Source of the DNA: an uncultured Bacteroidales bacterium
GTDB taxonomy: Bacteria > Bacteroidota > Bacteroidia > Bacteroidales > UBA932
NCBI GenBank assembly: GCA_946402945.1
Contig: CAMIYB010000008.1
Span: forward strand, 1-49,146
Reading direction: 5' to 3'
DNA length: 49,146 nucleotides
Under the pieces are notes generated by a model. The model had not been told where the DNA came from, searched no databases, and worked only from the letters and a program-made list of their open reading frames with translations. Of this stretch, positions 8,651 to 18,541 are shown one piece after another (the stretch's first letter is position 1; every line of letters starts with the position of its first letter). The position numbers and the translations under genes were made by a program.

Positions 8651-9544
8651 TTACATACGGTATTGGCCCCGCGTGAAGGCCCGGTAGTCCGACGGGGTAT
8701 AACCCGTGCGGGCATGGAACATCACGCTGAAATAGTCGTAGTTTTCCATCCCGATGGAGTAGGATACCTCCTTGACGGTCTGGGTTGTAAAGGAAAGGAG
8801 TTCCTTCGCCTTGAGGATGCGCAGTTCGATGATGTACTTGGCAGGCGAAAAACCCGTGTACTCCTTGAACAGGCGGCGGAAATTGGAGTAACCCATGCTC
8901 AGGCGCTGGGCCAGGCCCTGCGGAGTGATGGTTGCATATTCCGCCTCGATGATGCTCTTGGCCATCGTCATCTTTTCGGTCACGTCCCGGGAGGAGTATT
9001 CCTTGTTGCAGTCCTGGTAGAAGGCGATGCCCAGGATGTGGCCGAGGACACCCGCCACCAGTTGCTGATAGCCGCGGTGCTGCGAGAAGGAGGCGTCCAC
9101 CGCTTCGGCGAAAAGCTGGCGGACCGACTCGCTCCGCTTGACATCCAGTACGGGATGGTCCTTCGTCAGGAAATGGTTGGCCACCAGGGCGTCCATCTGC
9201 GAACCGTTGAAGCCGATGCTGTATTCCGTCCAGCCCGTCTTCGGATCGGGACGGTAACTGTGCCATTCTCCCGGGAAAAGGATGAAGAGGCAGCCTTCCG
9301 TCAGCCGGATCGGATTGTCGCGGCCGCAGGTCTCGCAGCAGAATTCCCCGCGGCCCTTCGAAATGTAGGTCAGCTGATACTCCGTCAGCACGCGGCCCAT
9401 ATCCGGAGAGAACTGATATTTGCTCTTCGGATAGGACGGCGGGTATTCGTCGCCCGGATAAGTGTCCAGCATGACGGCGAAATTCACCGTCAGGCCCCAT
9501 TTCTGGTCGTGCTCGTTCGAGGTCAGCAATACTCCTTTCGGCAT
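8651..9544 (-). CDS. AraC-family transcriptional regulator of the glycan locus
   Basis: 297 residues. The ATG at 9544 is preferred; a TTG two codons upstream (9550) is in frame. Residues about 15-165 form a cupin-type ligand-binding domain like the AraC arm (Y-I-S-K-G-R-G-E-F and L-F-I-L-F-P-G-E-W-H-S-Y-R-P). Residues about 195-297 hold the double helix-turn-helix, with G-L-A-Q-R-L-S-M-G-Y-S-N-F-R-R-L-F-K in the first and V-K-E-V-S-Y-S-I-G, then Y-F-S-V-M-F, in the second. Four closely spaced Cys (F-C-C-E-T-C-G near residue 74) are unusual in the cupin. It sits between the rhamnosidase and susC genes; its start lies 3 bp past the GH78 stop. A sugar-responsive local activator is inferred; the ligand is unknown, with rhamnose plausible. 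Confidence 0.9.
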   Translation of the reverse strand: MPKGVLLTSNEHDQKWGLTVNFAVMLDTYPGDEYPPSYPKSKYQFSPDMGRVLTEYQLTYISKGRGEFCCETCGRDNPIRLTEGCLFILFPGEWHSYRPDPKTGWTEYSIGFNGSQMDALVANHFLTKDHPVLDVKRSESVRQLFAEAVDASFSQHRGYQQLVAGVLGHILGIAFYQDCNKEYSSRDVTEKMTMAKSIIEAEYATITPQGLAQRLSMGYSNFRRLFKEYTGFSPAKYIIELRILKAKELLSFTTQTVKEVSYSIGMENYDYFSVMFHARTGYTPSDYRAFTRGQYRM

Positions 9545-9546
9545 AA

Positions 9547-12123
9547 TCAAATCGTATAATGGTGGGTTCCGGGGCCGGCTTCCAGGACGGTATCGCCCGC
9601 ACGGACGGCGGCCGTCACGTTGCCGGGGAGCGTCAGGGTCAGGCGGATCTTCCCGCCCCGCCGCTTCCAGCGGACGGAAATCGGGCCGGCAGGGCTGTCA
9701 TAGGCGGCCTCGACCCGGTCCAGGCCGGCGGGGAAATGCGGTTCTATGCGCACGTGGGCAAAGCCCGGGGCAGCGGGATCGGGGCGGATACCCGCCAGGT
9801 CGGCGCTCATCCAGGCGGCGACATCCCCCAGGAAAACATGGTTCATCGAAAGGAAACGTCCGGGAGCGTCGGCCCATTGCTCGAGGGCCGTGGTGTAGCC
9901 GGCGCGCACCCAGGCGGCAGGGGACGGGGTATCGGCCTTGACCAGGGCATAGGCCTGATCCACATAGCCATAGCGGGTCAGGGCGCGCAGGACCACCTTG
10001 CTGCCGATCATGCCGTAGTCCAGATGGCCGCCGGTCGCGGCGACGGCAGCGGAAAGGGAGGCCGCCACGTCCGCCTCGCGTCCTTCCGGGACCAGATCCA
10101 GGTACAGGGCCAGTCCAAGGGCACACTGGGACCCGTTGGCATAAATGGCCTTTTCGGCATCGAACCAACGCCCGTTGATGGTCTGCCGGACCTGCGCGGC
10201 CCGGGCGGCATAGGCGGCGCCGTCTTCACCCACAAGGGTCTTGAAGCGGGCCATCGTCCGGTTCATCAGGTAATAGTAGCAGGTGGAGGTGTATTCATTG
10301 GGGGTCTCCGTTTCCCAGGGGCACCAGTCCCCCAGGCCGTAGGAAATCGTTCCTTCCGCGCTCAGACGCCCTTCCAGCCAGGCAAGATAGCGTTCGCAGG
10401 CCGGCAGGACGCGACGGACGGCGCGCAGGTCGCCCGTATAGTCATACAGGGTCTCCGGCAGGATGAACAGGACGGCGTCCCAGACCGGTCCGATGCCCAG
10501 GCCCCAGCCGTGGGTCGGTACGATGGCGGGCATCTGCCCGTCCTCCCGCTGGCTGTCGACCAGGTCGTCGATCCATTTGAGATAGGACGAGGCCACATCG
10601 AAATTCAGCAGGCCGATTTCACAACTGACATGGGCGTCGGCGGTCCAGCCGTTCTTCTCCCGCTGCGGGCAGTCGGTCGGAATGCCCATGTAATTGCTCC
10701 GGTAGGAGCGGAGCACAATCTCACGGATGGCCTCCAGTTCGGGATCGGAACAGGAGAAGGAGGCCGCGGGGCGGAAAGCGGTGTGGATGAATTCCGCACG
10801 GGCGCCCTCCAGGGTCACGGGACGGTCGGCGCGCACCTGCGCATACTGGAAGCCGTGATAACAGAAACGGCCCCTGAGGTCATTCCAGCCCTCTTTCAGG
10901 ATGTAGGTATCGGTCTGGAAGGCATGGCCCGGCCGCGGCCGGAAATGCTCGTCCATGTGCGCGACGGTCAGGTGCCCGGCGGAATCCAGTTTCTCGCCGT
11001 GCGAGACGGAAAGCACCGTCCCTTCGGCCCCTTCCACACGCAGGGCGGAGAGTCCCGCGATGTTCTCCGGCCAGGCCACGGTGAAGAGCGTATCCCCTTC
11101 GCTGCGGATCCGGCCCTCAAGGGTCTTCTCGACGGTATTCAAGGGCATGTACTGGGCCCGGACCACCGGGGAGGGCGCTTCCTCGACCCGCGCGGGACCC
11201 CAGACGGAAAGGGCTTTGAGATCGCCGTCCTGCCGGGCGTCGAACAGGTCGCCGGAATAGATGTTGTCGCCCCGGTAGGGGTTGCGGGCATCGGCGGCGA
11301 GGGCCTGCCAACTGGTGTCGGAACCGATGACATATTCCCGGCCGTCCTTGAAGACGACATAGATCTGGGCCAGCATCCGGGGACGGCCCCGCCACGCGGC
11401 CCGGTCGAAATCCCATACCGCCGTGTGGTCGATGACATTGTAGAAACCGCAGCCGAGGATGGCCAGGAACTCATTCCGGCCGTTTTCGGCCAGCAGGTCC
11501 GTGATATCGTAAGCGGCGTAGAGGTTGCGCTTGTCGTAGGCGGTGTAGCCCGGGTTCAGGGCGCTGGAGCAAAGCCTGTGGCCGTTGATGTACACATCCG
11601 CGTACGCGGCCGCGCTCAGGTACAGGCGCGCGTACGAAACAGCATCCCCGGAGAAGAAACGGGTACGCAGGACGGGGGACTGCGGCGTATCCTTGTCCAG
11701 TCCGTCGCCGATCCACTTCCCTACCCAGTCCTCCGGACGCATCGGGCCGGTCTCGAAGACGGAAGAACCGCTGAGACTGCGGCCGCGGGCATCCCAGGCG
11801 CGGACCGTCCACCGGTAAGGACGCATCGTCCGAAGGCCCAGCGGGGCATCCGGCTGATAATACATCTGCGCGCCGTCCTGCGGTCCGGAGGTCCATCGCC
11901 AGTCCTCCCCCTCGACAGAGAGTTCGAAGCCGGCCTGCACGAAAGAGCCGTCGCAGGTCCATGTGAAACGGGGCTGCTGCGTATCCACGCAAAGAGGCTC
12001 AGAGGTCCACTCCACCCGAAGGGCCTCCAGACGGGGGCCTGAACACGAAACGACCACCGGCAGGAGAATCGCCCAGCCGGCAAAAATCAAATCGCGAAAC
12101 ACATTATTTCCGAATTTTGACAT
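9547..12123 (-). CDS. GH78 alpha-L-rhamnosidase, lipoprotein
   Basis: 858 residues, close to the usual GH78 length. A lipoprotein-type signal ends V-V-V-S-C. Next come an N-terminal Ig-like domain, a Bac_rhamnosid_N-type beta domain (A-D-V-Y-I-N-G-H-R-L, N-P-G-Y-T-A-Y-D-K-R), the (alpha/alpha)6 catalytic barrel from about residue 440, and a C-terminal beta domain. The GH78 signature D-C-P-Q-R-E-K-N-G-W-T-A-D spans 484-496. Asp484, Glu489 and Asp496 align with the acidic residues of characterised enzymes, where the Glu is the proposed general acid. It removes terminal alpha-L-rhamnose with inversion. It is the first gene after the promoter gap at 12124-12246 and presumably heads the AraC-susC-susD transcript. 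Surface or periplasmic location is inferred from the lipobox. Confidence 0.95.
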   Translation of the reverse strand: MSKFGNNVFRDLIFAGWAILLPVVVSCSGPRLEALRVEWTSEPLCVDTQQPRFTWTCDGSFVQAGFELSVEGEDWRWTSGPQDGAQMYYQPDAPLGLRTMRPYRWTVRAWDARGRSLSGSSVFETGPMRPEDWVGKWIGDGLDKDTPQSPVLRTRFFSGDAVSYARLYLSAAAYADVYINGHRLCSSALNPGYTAYDKRNLYAAYDITDLLAENGRNEFLAILGCGFYNVIDHTAVWDFDRAAWRGRPRMLAQIYVVFKDGREYVIGSDTSWQALAADARNPYRGDNIYSGDLFDARQDGDLKALSVWGPARVEEAPSPVVRAQYMPLNTVEKTLEGRIRSEGDTLFTVAWPENIAGLSALRVEGAEGTVLSVSHGEKLDSAGHLTVAHMDEHFRPRPGHAFQTDTYILKEGWNDLRGRFCYHGFQYAQVRADRPVTLEGARAEFIHTAFRPAASFSCSDPELEAIREIVLRSYRSNYMGIPTDCPQREKNGWTADAHVSCEIGLLNFDVASSYLKWIDDLVDSQREDGQMPAIVPTHGWGLGIGPVWDAVLFILPETLYDYTGDLRAVRRVLPACERYLAWLEGRLSAEGTISYGLGDWCPWETETPNEYTSTCYYYLMNRTMARFKTLVGEDGAAYAARAAQVRQTINGRWFDAEKAIYANGSQCALGLALYLDLVPEGREADVAASLSAAVAATGGHLDYGMIGSKVVLRALTRYGYVDQAYALVKADTPSPAAWVRAGYTTALEQWADAPGRFLSMNHVFLGDVAAWMSADLAGIRPDPAAPGFAHVRIEPHFPAGLDRVEAAYDSPAGPISVRWKRRGGKIRLTLTLPGNVTAAVRAGDTVLEAGPGTHHYTI

Positions 12124-12246
12124 CGTTTCTATGCAAAAATAGATAAGGAAAGTGGCGGTAACTATGAGATTTTTGACAATGATACATTAATTTCTGCCAG
12201 TGACATTTTTTTTGAATGATTCCTGTCAAAAATCCATACTGCCGGA
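12124..12246 (-). promoter_or_regulatory. Promoter region of the GH78-AraC-susCD operon
   Basis: This 123-bp AT-rich gap separates GH3 and GH78. On the minus strand TATTTTTG (12134-12141) matches the Bacteroidetes -7 element TAnnTTTG, but no good TTTG lies 19 bp upstream (TAGT there), which suits an activator-dependent promoter. The start site would leave a leader of only a few nucleotides before the ATG at 12123. A perfect 10-bp inverted repeat, ATTTTTGACA (12169-12178) and TGTCAAAAAT (12224-12233), lies upstream, and a TGCCAGTGACAT element (12195-12206) sits between the arms. These are candidate sites for the AraC regulator. The element is inferred from sequence only. Confidence 0.5.
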
Positions 12247-14346
12247 TCATCGTTCCACGCGTAGCGCCTGCAGGTCCCCGGCATCGGAACTGCCCCCCAC
12301 AAGCAAGTGGAAGGAACCCTGTCCCGGAGCCATCCTGCCGGCCTGCTCCGACCACCAGGAGAAAGTCTCTTCCGTGAGCGGGAACACCACGCGGCGGCTC
12401 CGCCCTGCCTTGACGGCGACGCGGCGATAATCCCGCAGGGTACGGCGCGGACCTGCCGGGTCGCCCTCCTTCCGGACATAGAGCTGGACGGTCTCGACGC
12501 CGTCACGGCGCCCGGTGTTGCGGACGCGGACGACCAGCCTGTCCCCCCGGCCGAAACAGCCGCGGCGCAGACGGGCTTTCCCGTAATGGAAAGTGGTGTA
12601 ACTCAAGCCATAACCAAAGGGATACAGGGGATCCCCGTCGAAGAAACGGTAGGTGCGTCCGACCATGTCATAGTTCTCGAAATCCGGCAACTGGCCATCG
12701 TTCCGATAGAAAGTGACCGGCAGTTTTCCGGAAGGATTGACGGCGCCCAGAAGGACATCCGCCACGGCATGCCCGCCCTCCTGCCCGGGATACCAGGCCT
12801 GGAGGATGGCGGCGCAGCGGCTTTGCTCGGGCTCCAGGGCCACGGCGCTGCCGGAGAAATTGACCAGGATCACCCGTTTGCCGGCCTCGGCGAGGGCGGC
12901 GATCAAGTCCCGCTGGACCTGCGGCAGTTCAATGCTGGTCCTGTCCCCGCCCTTGAAGCCAGGGATTTCGACGGGAAGTTCCTCCCCTTCGACGGTGGGA
13001 GAAATACCACCCGCAAACAGCACGGTATCATAGCCTTCCAACTGGGCGAGGATGGACCGGGCGTCGCATTCGCCCTGCACCAGCGGGCAGCCCTGCACAT
13101 ACTTCAAAGCCGGAATACGGGCCTGCAGGGCCTCCAGCAGGGTCACCGTATGGCGCGGGGTACCATAATAATTGCCCCAAAGCGTCACGGAGTCGGCGGC
13201 ATTCGGCCCGACAAGGGCGAGTTTCGTATCGGCCTCCAGCGGGAGGATCCCGTCATTTTTGAGCAGCACCAGGCTCTCGCGGGCCATTTCCAGCGACAGC
13301 GCTTTATGTTCCTCGCTGCAGAGCCGTCCGACCGGGATATTGTCCCATTTCGATTCGCCGTCCAGTTCGCCCAGCCGCAGGCGTTCCAGCAGGAGTTTGA
13401 AGACGGCCGCATCCAGCAGTTTCTCCTCCACCAGGCCCTCGCGGACCGCCTCGGGAAGCGAAGGGAAGGTCCAGCCGCATTCCAACTGACCGCCCGTCCG
13501 GACGCAGGCCGCAGCCGCCTCGGCGCGGGTCTGCGAGAACCGGTGGCCATAGGGCTGGAAGAAATCGTCCACCGCGCCGCAGTCGCTCAGGATAATGCCC
13601 TTATAGCCCCATTCGCCGCGCAGGATGTCCTGCAGCAGCCGTTCGGAAGCCCCGCAGGGATAGCCCTGGAAGGCATTGTAGGCAAACATCACCTCCTGTA
13701 CGCCGGCCTCTACCAGATCCCGGAACGCCGGCAGGTAGGTCTCGCGCAGGTCGCGCTCCGATACGGAGACATCGAAGCGGTGCCGCAGGGGCTCCGGGCC
13801 GGAATGGACGGCATAATGCTTCGCGCAGGCGTGGAGTTTCGTTCCGTCCTCGCCCTGGAGGCCGCGGACCACCAGCGAACCCATCCGGCCGGTCAAGAAG
13901 GGATCCTCGCCGTACGTCTCCATGCCGCGGCCCCAGCGCGGGTCGCGGAAAATGTTGATGTTCGGGGTCCAGAAACTGAGGCCCTTATACCATTTATCCG
14001 CTTCCGGGTCTTCCGCCCGGGCCAGGCGATTCTTGATCCGCGCCTCGTCGCTGACAGCCGTAAACACCTGATACAAAAGGTCGTCGTCGAAGGAGGCCGC
14101 CATCCCGACGGGCATCGGGAACATGGTGGATTCCCCGGCGCGGGCCACCCCGTGGAGGGCTTCGTTCCACCAGTTGTATTTGGGGATGCCGAGCCGGGGC
14201 ACGGAAGGGCTGTCAAACTTCATCAGGGCCGCCTTTTCCTCCAGGGTCAGCCGGGACACGAGGCCGGCGACGCGGGCGGAATCGGCCGGGCTCTGGGCCA
14301 GGGCCGGAGGACAGCACAGCAGCAGGAGGAGGACTAACTTTTTCAT
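12247..14346 (-). CDS. GH3 family beta-xylosidase/beta-glucosidase, exported
   Basis: 699 residues from the ATG at 14346, which overlaps the stop of the transporter gene (ATGA). The signal peptide ends near A-L-A-Q. The N-domain has the GH3 signatures of the xylosidase/glucosidase branch: Y-N-W-W-N-E-A-L-H-G-V, F-W-T-P-N-I-N-I-F-R-D-P-R-W-G-R-G and K-H-Y-A-V-H-S-G-P-E. The nucleophile is predicted to be Asp255 in S-D-C-G-A-V-D-D. The second domain and an Fn3-like C-domain (V-R-N-T-G-R-R-D-G-V-E-T-V-Q-L-Y) complete the family layout. Xylosidase activity is favoured because the gene is fused by overlaps to the xylose catabolic genes, but GH3 specificity cannot be read reliably from sequence; glucosidase or arabinosidase remain possible. 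Confidence 0.92.
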   Translation of the reverse strand: MKKLVLLLLLCCPPALAQSPADSARVAGLVSRLTLEEKAALMKFDSPSVPRLGIPKYNWWNEALHGVARAGESTMFPMPVGMAASFDDDLLYQVFTAVSDEARIKNRLARAEDPEADKWYKGLSFWTPNINIFRDPRWGRGMETYGEDPFLTGRMGSLVVRGLQGEDGTKLHACAKHYAVHSGPEPLRHRFDVSVSERDLRETYLPAFRDLVEAGVQEVMFAYNAFQGYPCGASERLLQDILRGEWGYKGIILSDCGAVDDFFQPYGHRFSQTRAEAAAACVRTGGQLECGWTFPSLPEAVREGLVEEKLLDAAVFKLLLERLRLGELDGESKWDNIPVGRLCSEEHKALSLEMARESLVLLKNDGILPLEADTKLALVGPNAADSVTLWGNYYGTPRHTVTLLEALQARIPALKYVQGCPLVQGECDARSILAQLEGYDTVLFAGGISPTVEGEELPVEIPGFKGGDRTSIELPQVQRDLIAALAEAGKRVILVNFSGSAVALEPEQSRCAAILQAWYPGQEGGHAVADVLLGAVNPSGKLPVTFYRNDGQLPDFENYDMVGRTYRFFDGDPLYPFGYGLSYTTFHYGKARLRRGCFGRGDRLVVRVRNTGRRDGVETVQLYVRKEGDPAGPRRTLRDYRRVAVKAGRSRRVVFPLTEETFSWWSEQAGRMAPGQGSFHLLVGGSSDAGDLQALRVER

Positions 14347-15752
14347 TGGAACTTCTTTTTCCACAGCCGCGTCATCTCCTCCAGGGTACGCCCCCTGGTC
14401 TCCGGCACCAGCATCCACACGAAGAGGGCCGCGAGGATGCACATGCCGCCGTAGAGGGCATAGGCGAGGAAGTGGCTGTAATTATACATCGGCACGAAGG
14501 TCGAGGAAACGATAAAGTTGAAAATCCACTGGCAGGCCACGGCGACGGCGGTGGCATGGGAGCGGATGGTATTGGGGAAGATCTCGGCGATGTACACCCA
14601 GCAGATCGGCCCCCAGCTGAACATGAAACAGGCGCTGTAGAGCATAATGCTCAGGACCGGTACCAGCGGAGGAACGCTCAGGACATTGCTCAGGGCCACC
14701 CCGAAGGCCCCGACCGCCATCCCGAGGGAGCCGGAGATGAGCAGCGGTTTGCGGCCGATCTTCTCCACCGTGAAAACCGCCAGCAACGTGAAGGAGATGT
14801 TGATCACGCCCATCAGCACGGTCTGGGCCATGGGATCGCCCATGCCCATGGATTCGAAGATCCGGGGTGCGAAATACAGGACGGCGTTGATGCCGATGGC
14901 CTGCTGAAAGACGCTGAGCATGCAGCCGATAAACACCACCAGAAAGCCGTACGTCATCAGGGGCTCGGTCTTTTCGACAGCCGTTTCCCGGATTGCCGCG
15001 AGGATTTCCTTCGCACGCTCCTCCCCGTTGATGCGGGTCAGCACCCGGAGGGCTTCCCCGTCCCTGCCGTTGAGCACGAGGAAACGCGGGGTTTCGGGCA
15101 CCAGCAGGATCAGCACGGAGAACAGGGCCGCCGGCACCGCCTCGGAGACGAACATGCTGCGCCATCCCACATGCATGGTCCATTCCCGGACGGCCGGATC
15201 GTCGATGTGAGCCCTGACAATCAAGTAGTTGACAAAGTACACCAGCAATTGTCCGAAGATGATGGCGAACTGGTTCCAGGACACCAGCCGGCCGCGCCGG
15301 GACGCCGGGGCGATCTCGGCGATGTACATCGGACAGAGGGCCGATGCGAGACCGACGCCGATTCCGCCGAGGATGCGATAGCCATTGAAGGCCAGCAGCA
15401 GCGGGAAGGAAGCCACACCCCGGGGGAAGAAGAGCCATTCCGGACGCCAGGAACCCAGGGCCGACAGCAGGAACAGGATCCCCGCAACGAAGAGCGTCCG
15501 TTTGCGGCCCAGGCCCGAGGCCAGCAGACCGGAAATCAGGGCGCCGATGATGCAGCCGACGAGGGCGCTGGAGGTGGTGAAACCATGCCAGGCATCGGTG
15601 TAGGTGAAATCCGACGCGCTCCGGAAAAAGGCCTGCAAACCCTTTTCCGCGCCGGAAATCACGGCCGTATCATATCCGAAGAGGAGCCCGCCGATGACGG
15701 CGACGAGCACGATACCGATCAGGTAGCCGTAGCTGGCTTGTCCCTTGCTCAT
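14343..15752 (-). CDS. xylE: D-xylose/H+ symporter-like sugar MFS transporter
   Basis: 469 residues, usual length for XylE/GLUT-type permeases, with about 12 hydrophobic segments. Family signatures are in order: [15 protein letters not shown] in helix 1, G-L-G-R-K-R between helices 2 and 3, P-E-T-P-R-F-L after helix 6, [14 protein letters not shown] in helix 7, [12 protein letters not shown] in helix 10 and V-P-E-T-R-G-R-T at the end. It is an inner-membrane permease that imports a pentose or hexose with protons. Its start overlaps the xylA stop by 4 bp and its stop overlaps the GH3 start by 4 bp, so translation is probably coupled. Xylose as substrate is inferred from these neighbours. Confidence 0.92.
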   Translation of the reverse strand: MSKGQASYGYLIGIVLVAVIGGLLFGYDTAVISGAEKGLQAFFRSASDFTYTDAWHGFTTSSALVGCIIGALISGLLASGLGRKRTLFVAGILFLLSALGSWRPEWLFFPRGVASFPLLLAFNGYRILGGIGVGLASALCPMYIAEIAPASRRGRLVSWNQFAIIFGQLLVYFVNYLIVRAHIDDPAVREWTMHVGWRSMFVSEAVPAALFSVLILLVPETPRFLVLNGRDGEALRVLTRINGEERAKEILAAIRETAVEKTEPLMTYGFLVVFIGCMLSVFQQAIGINAVLYFAPRIFESMGMGDPMAQTVLMGVINISFTLLAVFTVEKIGRKPLLISGSLGMAVGAFGVALSNVLSVPPLVPVLSIMLYSACFMFSWGPICWVYIAEIFPNTIRSHATAVAVACQWIFNFIVSSTFVPMYNYSHFLAYALYGGMCILAALFVWMLVPETRGRTLEEMTRLWKKKFQ

Positions 15753-17065
15753 TTGCTGTAGAGGTTAAGGTAGGTTTCGTAGAGTTCCTGCCGGCCGGAA
15801 ATCTGGGCCGGTTCGCCGTGCGACTTGGCATAGGCCACCAGGTCTTCCAGGGTGCATTTCCCGTCTTCGAAGTCCTTGCCGATGCCGCTGTCGAAGGAGG
15901 CGTACCGCGCGCGGACCATCTCCGGGACCGGGCTTTCCTCCACGATCGCGGCCGCATTGAGGAGGGCATGGGACATGGCGTCCATGGCGCTGATATGGGC
16001 AATGAACAGGTCGGCGGGGTCGGTGGAGTTGCGGCGAAGTTTGGCATCGAAGTTCGAGCCGCCCGGCGCCAGACCGCCGTTGCGGATAATCTGGAGCATG
16101 GCGGGCGTCAGGTCGAGGGCATCCAGCGGGAACTGGTCGGTATCCCAGCCGTTCTGGGCGTCGCCGCGGTTGGCATCGATGGAGCCGAGCAGGCCGTTGT
16201 CCACGGCAACGGCGAGTTCATGCTCGAAAGTATGCCCCGCGAGAGTGGCATGGTTGACCTCGATATTGACCTTGAAGTCCTTGTCCAGGCCATGGGCGCG
16301 GAGGAAGCCGATAACGGTTTCCGTGTCGTAGTCGTACTGGTGCTTGGTGGGCTCCATCGGTTTGGGTTCGATGAGGAAGGTGCCCTTGAAGCCCCGTGCG
16401 CGGGCATAGTCCCGGGCGGCCTTGAGCAGGGCGGCCAGGTGGTCCTTTTCCCGCTGCATCTGCGTGTTCAGCAGGCTCATATAGCCTTCACGACCGCCCC
16501 AGAACACGTAATTCTCCCCGCCCAGACGGATGGTGGCGTCGAGGGCATTCTTGATCTGGACGGCGGCCCGGGCCACGACGGCAAAATCGGGGTTCGTCGC
16601 CGCACCGTTCATGTACCGCTTGTGGCTGAAGACATTGGCCGTGCCCCAGAGCAGGCGGATGCCCGTTTCTTTCATCTTTTCCTCGAGATAGGGAACGATG
16701 TCCTGCATCCGGGCTTCGTATTCGGCGATATCATCGGTGTCCTCGACGAGGTCGATGTCATGGAAGCAGAACCAGCCGATGCCGAGTTTACGCATGATTT
16801 CGAAACCGGCGTCCGCCTTGGCCCTGGCCCGGCAGTAGGGGCACTCGCCCTTGTCCCAGGCGTAGGAACGGGTCTGACCGCCGAAGGGGTCGGACGAGGC
16901 CTGGCCGAGGCTGTGCCACCAGGCCATGGCAAAACGCAGCCAGTCCTTCATTTTCTTGCCGAGCACCACCCGTTCCGGTTCATAATAATGGAAGGCGAGC
17001 GGGTTCTTTCCCTGCGGTCCCTCAAAAGGGATCACCCCGATGGCGGGGAAGTATTCTTTTTCCAT
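15749..17065 (-). CDS. xylA: Xylose isomerase
   Basis: 438 residues, the length of group II xylose isomerases. It converts D-xylose to D-xylulose in the cytoplasm with divalent metal. Recognisable segments are [14 protein letters not shown], the metal-site stretch [19 protein letters not shown] and the following [19 protein letters not shown], all with expected Glu, His and Asp ligands. It starts 12 bp after the xylulokinase stop and its TGA overlaps the xylE ATG. The order regulator-xylB-xylA-xylE matches xylose operons known in Bacteroides. Confidence 0.98.
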   Translation of the reverse strand: MEKEYFPAIGVIPFEGPQGKNPLAFHYYEPERVVLGKKMKDWLRFAMAWWHSLGQASSDPFGGQTRSYAWDKGECPYCRARAKADAGFEIMRKLGIGWFCFHDIDLVEDTDDIAEYEARMQDIVPYLEEKMKETGIRLLWGTANVFSHKRYMNGAATNPDFAVVARAAVQIKNALDATIRLGGENYVFWGGREGYMSLLNTQMQREKDHLAALLKAARDYARARGFKGTFLIEPKPMEPTKHQYDYDTETVIGFLRAHGLDKDFKVNIEVNHATLAGHTFEHELAVAVDNGLLGSIDANRGDAQNGWDTDQFPLDALDLTPAMLQIIRNGGLAPGGSNFDAKLRRNSTDPADLFIAHISAMDAMSHALLNAAAIVEESPVPEMVRARYASFDSGIGKDFEDGKCTLEDLVAYAKSHGEPAQISGRQELYETYLNLYSK

Positions 17066-17077
17066 ATTGCGTTAAAT

Positions 17078-18541
17078 TTAAAGATATTGCAACCAGTTCT
17101 GATAGGCCTCCCCGGCCGTTTCACTATCCCCGGGGACAATCTCGTCCAGCCGACGGAGCGTCGCGAAGGCTTCCTGCGAACTGCTGTAGATGCCGGCCCC
17201 GATGCCGGCGCCGCGGGCCGCACCGGCCGCGCCGTCCGTATCGAAGAGTTCGATGGTGGCGCCCGTCACGTCGGCGAGGGTCTGCCGGAAAAGCGGCGAG
17301 AGGAAGAGATTGGCCCGGCCGGCATGGATGCGTCCGACCTGCATGCCCATCTCCGCCATGATGTCCATGCCGTATCGGAAGGAAAAGGCGATGCCTTCCT
17401 GGGCCGCCCGGAGCAGGTGACGGCGGTCATGGCGGTTGAAATCCACGCCATGGATGCTGCAGCCCGCCTGGCGGTTGCCGAGCATGCGTTCCGCGCCGTT
17501 GCCGAAAGGAAGGATGCACACCCCGTCGGAACCCGCCGGCACCTGGGCCGCGAGGTCGTTGAGGGCGGCATAATCCAGGCCTGCCGGAGCCACGTTGCGG
17601 CGCATCCATGCGTTGAGGATGCCGGCACCGTTGATGCAGAGCAGGATGCCCAGACGCGGGTCGTCGGGCGTATAGTTGACGTGGGCAAAGGTGTTTACGC
17701 GGGATTGCGGATCGTAGGCGACCCGGCCGCTGACGCCGTACACGACGCCGGACGTACCGGCTGTCGCCGCCACTTCGCCCGGGCGCAGGACGTTCAGGCT
17801 CAGGGCGTTGTTGGGCTGGTCTCCGGCGCGGTACGTGACGGGGATGCCGGCGGGAAGGCCCAACTCGGCCGCCACGGCCGGAAGCAGGCGGCCCTGTTCG
17901 CCGAAGGTCGGGACAAGCGGCGGGAGCAGGGCCGGGTCGAGGTCCAGGGCGGACAAAACGTCCTGCGAGGGCGCTTTCGCGCTGAAATCCCAGAGAATGC
18001 CCTCCGAAAGGCCGCTGACCGTGGTCCGGGCCTCGCCGGTCATCCGCGCGGCCACCCAGTCGCCAGGCAGGAGGACCCGATGGGTCCTGCGGTACACCTC
18101 CGGCTCGTTCTCCCGGACCCAAGCCAGTTTGGCCGCCGTAAAATTGCCCGGGCTGTTGAGCACGCGGGAGAGGCAGCGCTCCGCTCCGATGGCCTCGAAG
18201 GCCTTCTGTCCGTAGGAGACGGCCCGGGAATCGCACCAGATAATGGCGGGGCGCAGCGGCTCCAGCCCGCGGTCCACGCACACCAGGCCGTGCATCTGGT
18301 AGGAAATGCCGATGGCTGCGATGCCGGCGGGATGTCCGGCCTCCTCCAGCACGCGGGCGGTGGCCTCCCGGAGGTAGCGCCACCAGTTGCGCGGATCCTG
18401 CTCGGCCCATCCGCTCCGGAGGGCCAGGATGGGCGCCTCCTGCCCGGGCGCGAAGGCCGAGGCCAGGCAGGCGCCGCTGTGGGCATCCACGAGCGAGGCC
18501 TTCACGGAAGAACTTCCGATATCGTATCCAAGCAGTATCAT
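17078..18541 (-). CDS. xylB: Xylulokinase (FGGY family)
   Basis: 487 residues, typical of FGGY kinases. The N-terminal phosphate-1 motif is L-G-Y-D-I-G-S-S-S-V-K, followed by Q-M-H-G-L-V (substrate loop), I-I-W-C-D-S-R-A and, at the domain boundary, Y-R-A-G-D-Q-P-N-N-A-L. The ATP-binding A-T-A-G-T-S-G-V-V-Y segment is present. It phosphorylates D-xylulose to xylulose 5-phosphate for the pentose phosphate pathway. The start ATG overlaps the regulator stop (ATGA at 18538-18541), and xylA begins 12 bp after its stop, so it belongs to the xyl operon. Some FGGY kinases act on other ketoses; context favours xylulose. Confidence 0.96.
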   Translation of the reverse strand: MILLGYDIGSSSVKASLVDAHSGACLASAFAPGQEAPILALRSGWAEQDPRNWWRYLREATARVLEEAGHPAGIAAIGISYQMHGLVCVDRGLEPLRPAIIWCDSRAVSYGQKAFEAIGAERCLSRVLNSPGNFTAAKLAWVRENEPEVYRRTHRVLLPGDWVAARMTGEARTTVSGLSEGILWDFSAKAPSQDVLSALDLDPALLPPLVPTFGEQGRLLPAVAAELGLPAGIPVTYRAGDQPNNALSLNVLRPGEVAATAGTSGVVYGVSGRVAYDPQSRVNTFAHVNYTPDDPRLGILLCINGAGILNAWMRRNVAPAGLDYAALNDLAAQVPAGSDGVCILPFGNGAERMLGNRQAGCSIHGVDFNRHDRRHLLRAAQEGIAFSFRYGMDIMAEMGMQVGRIHAGRANLFLSPLFRQTLADVTGATIELFDTDGAAGAARGAGIGAGIYSSSQEAFATLRRLDEIVPGDSETAGEAYQNWLQYL

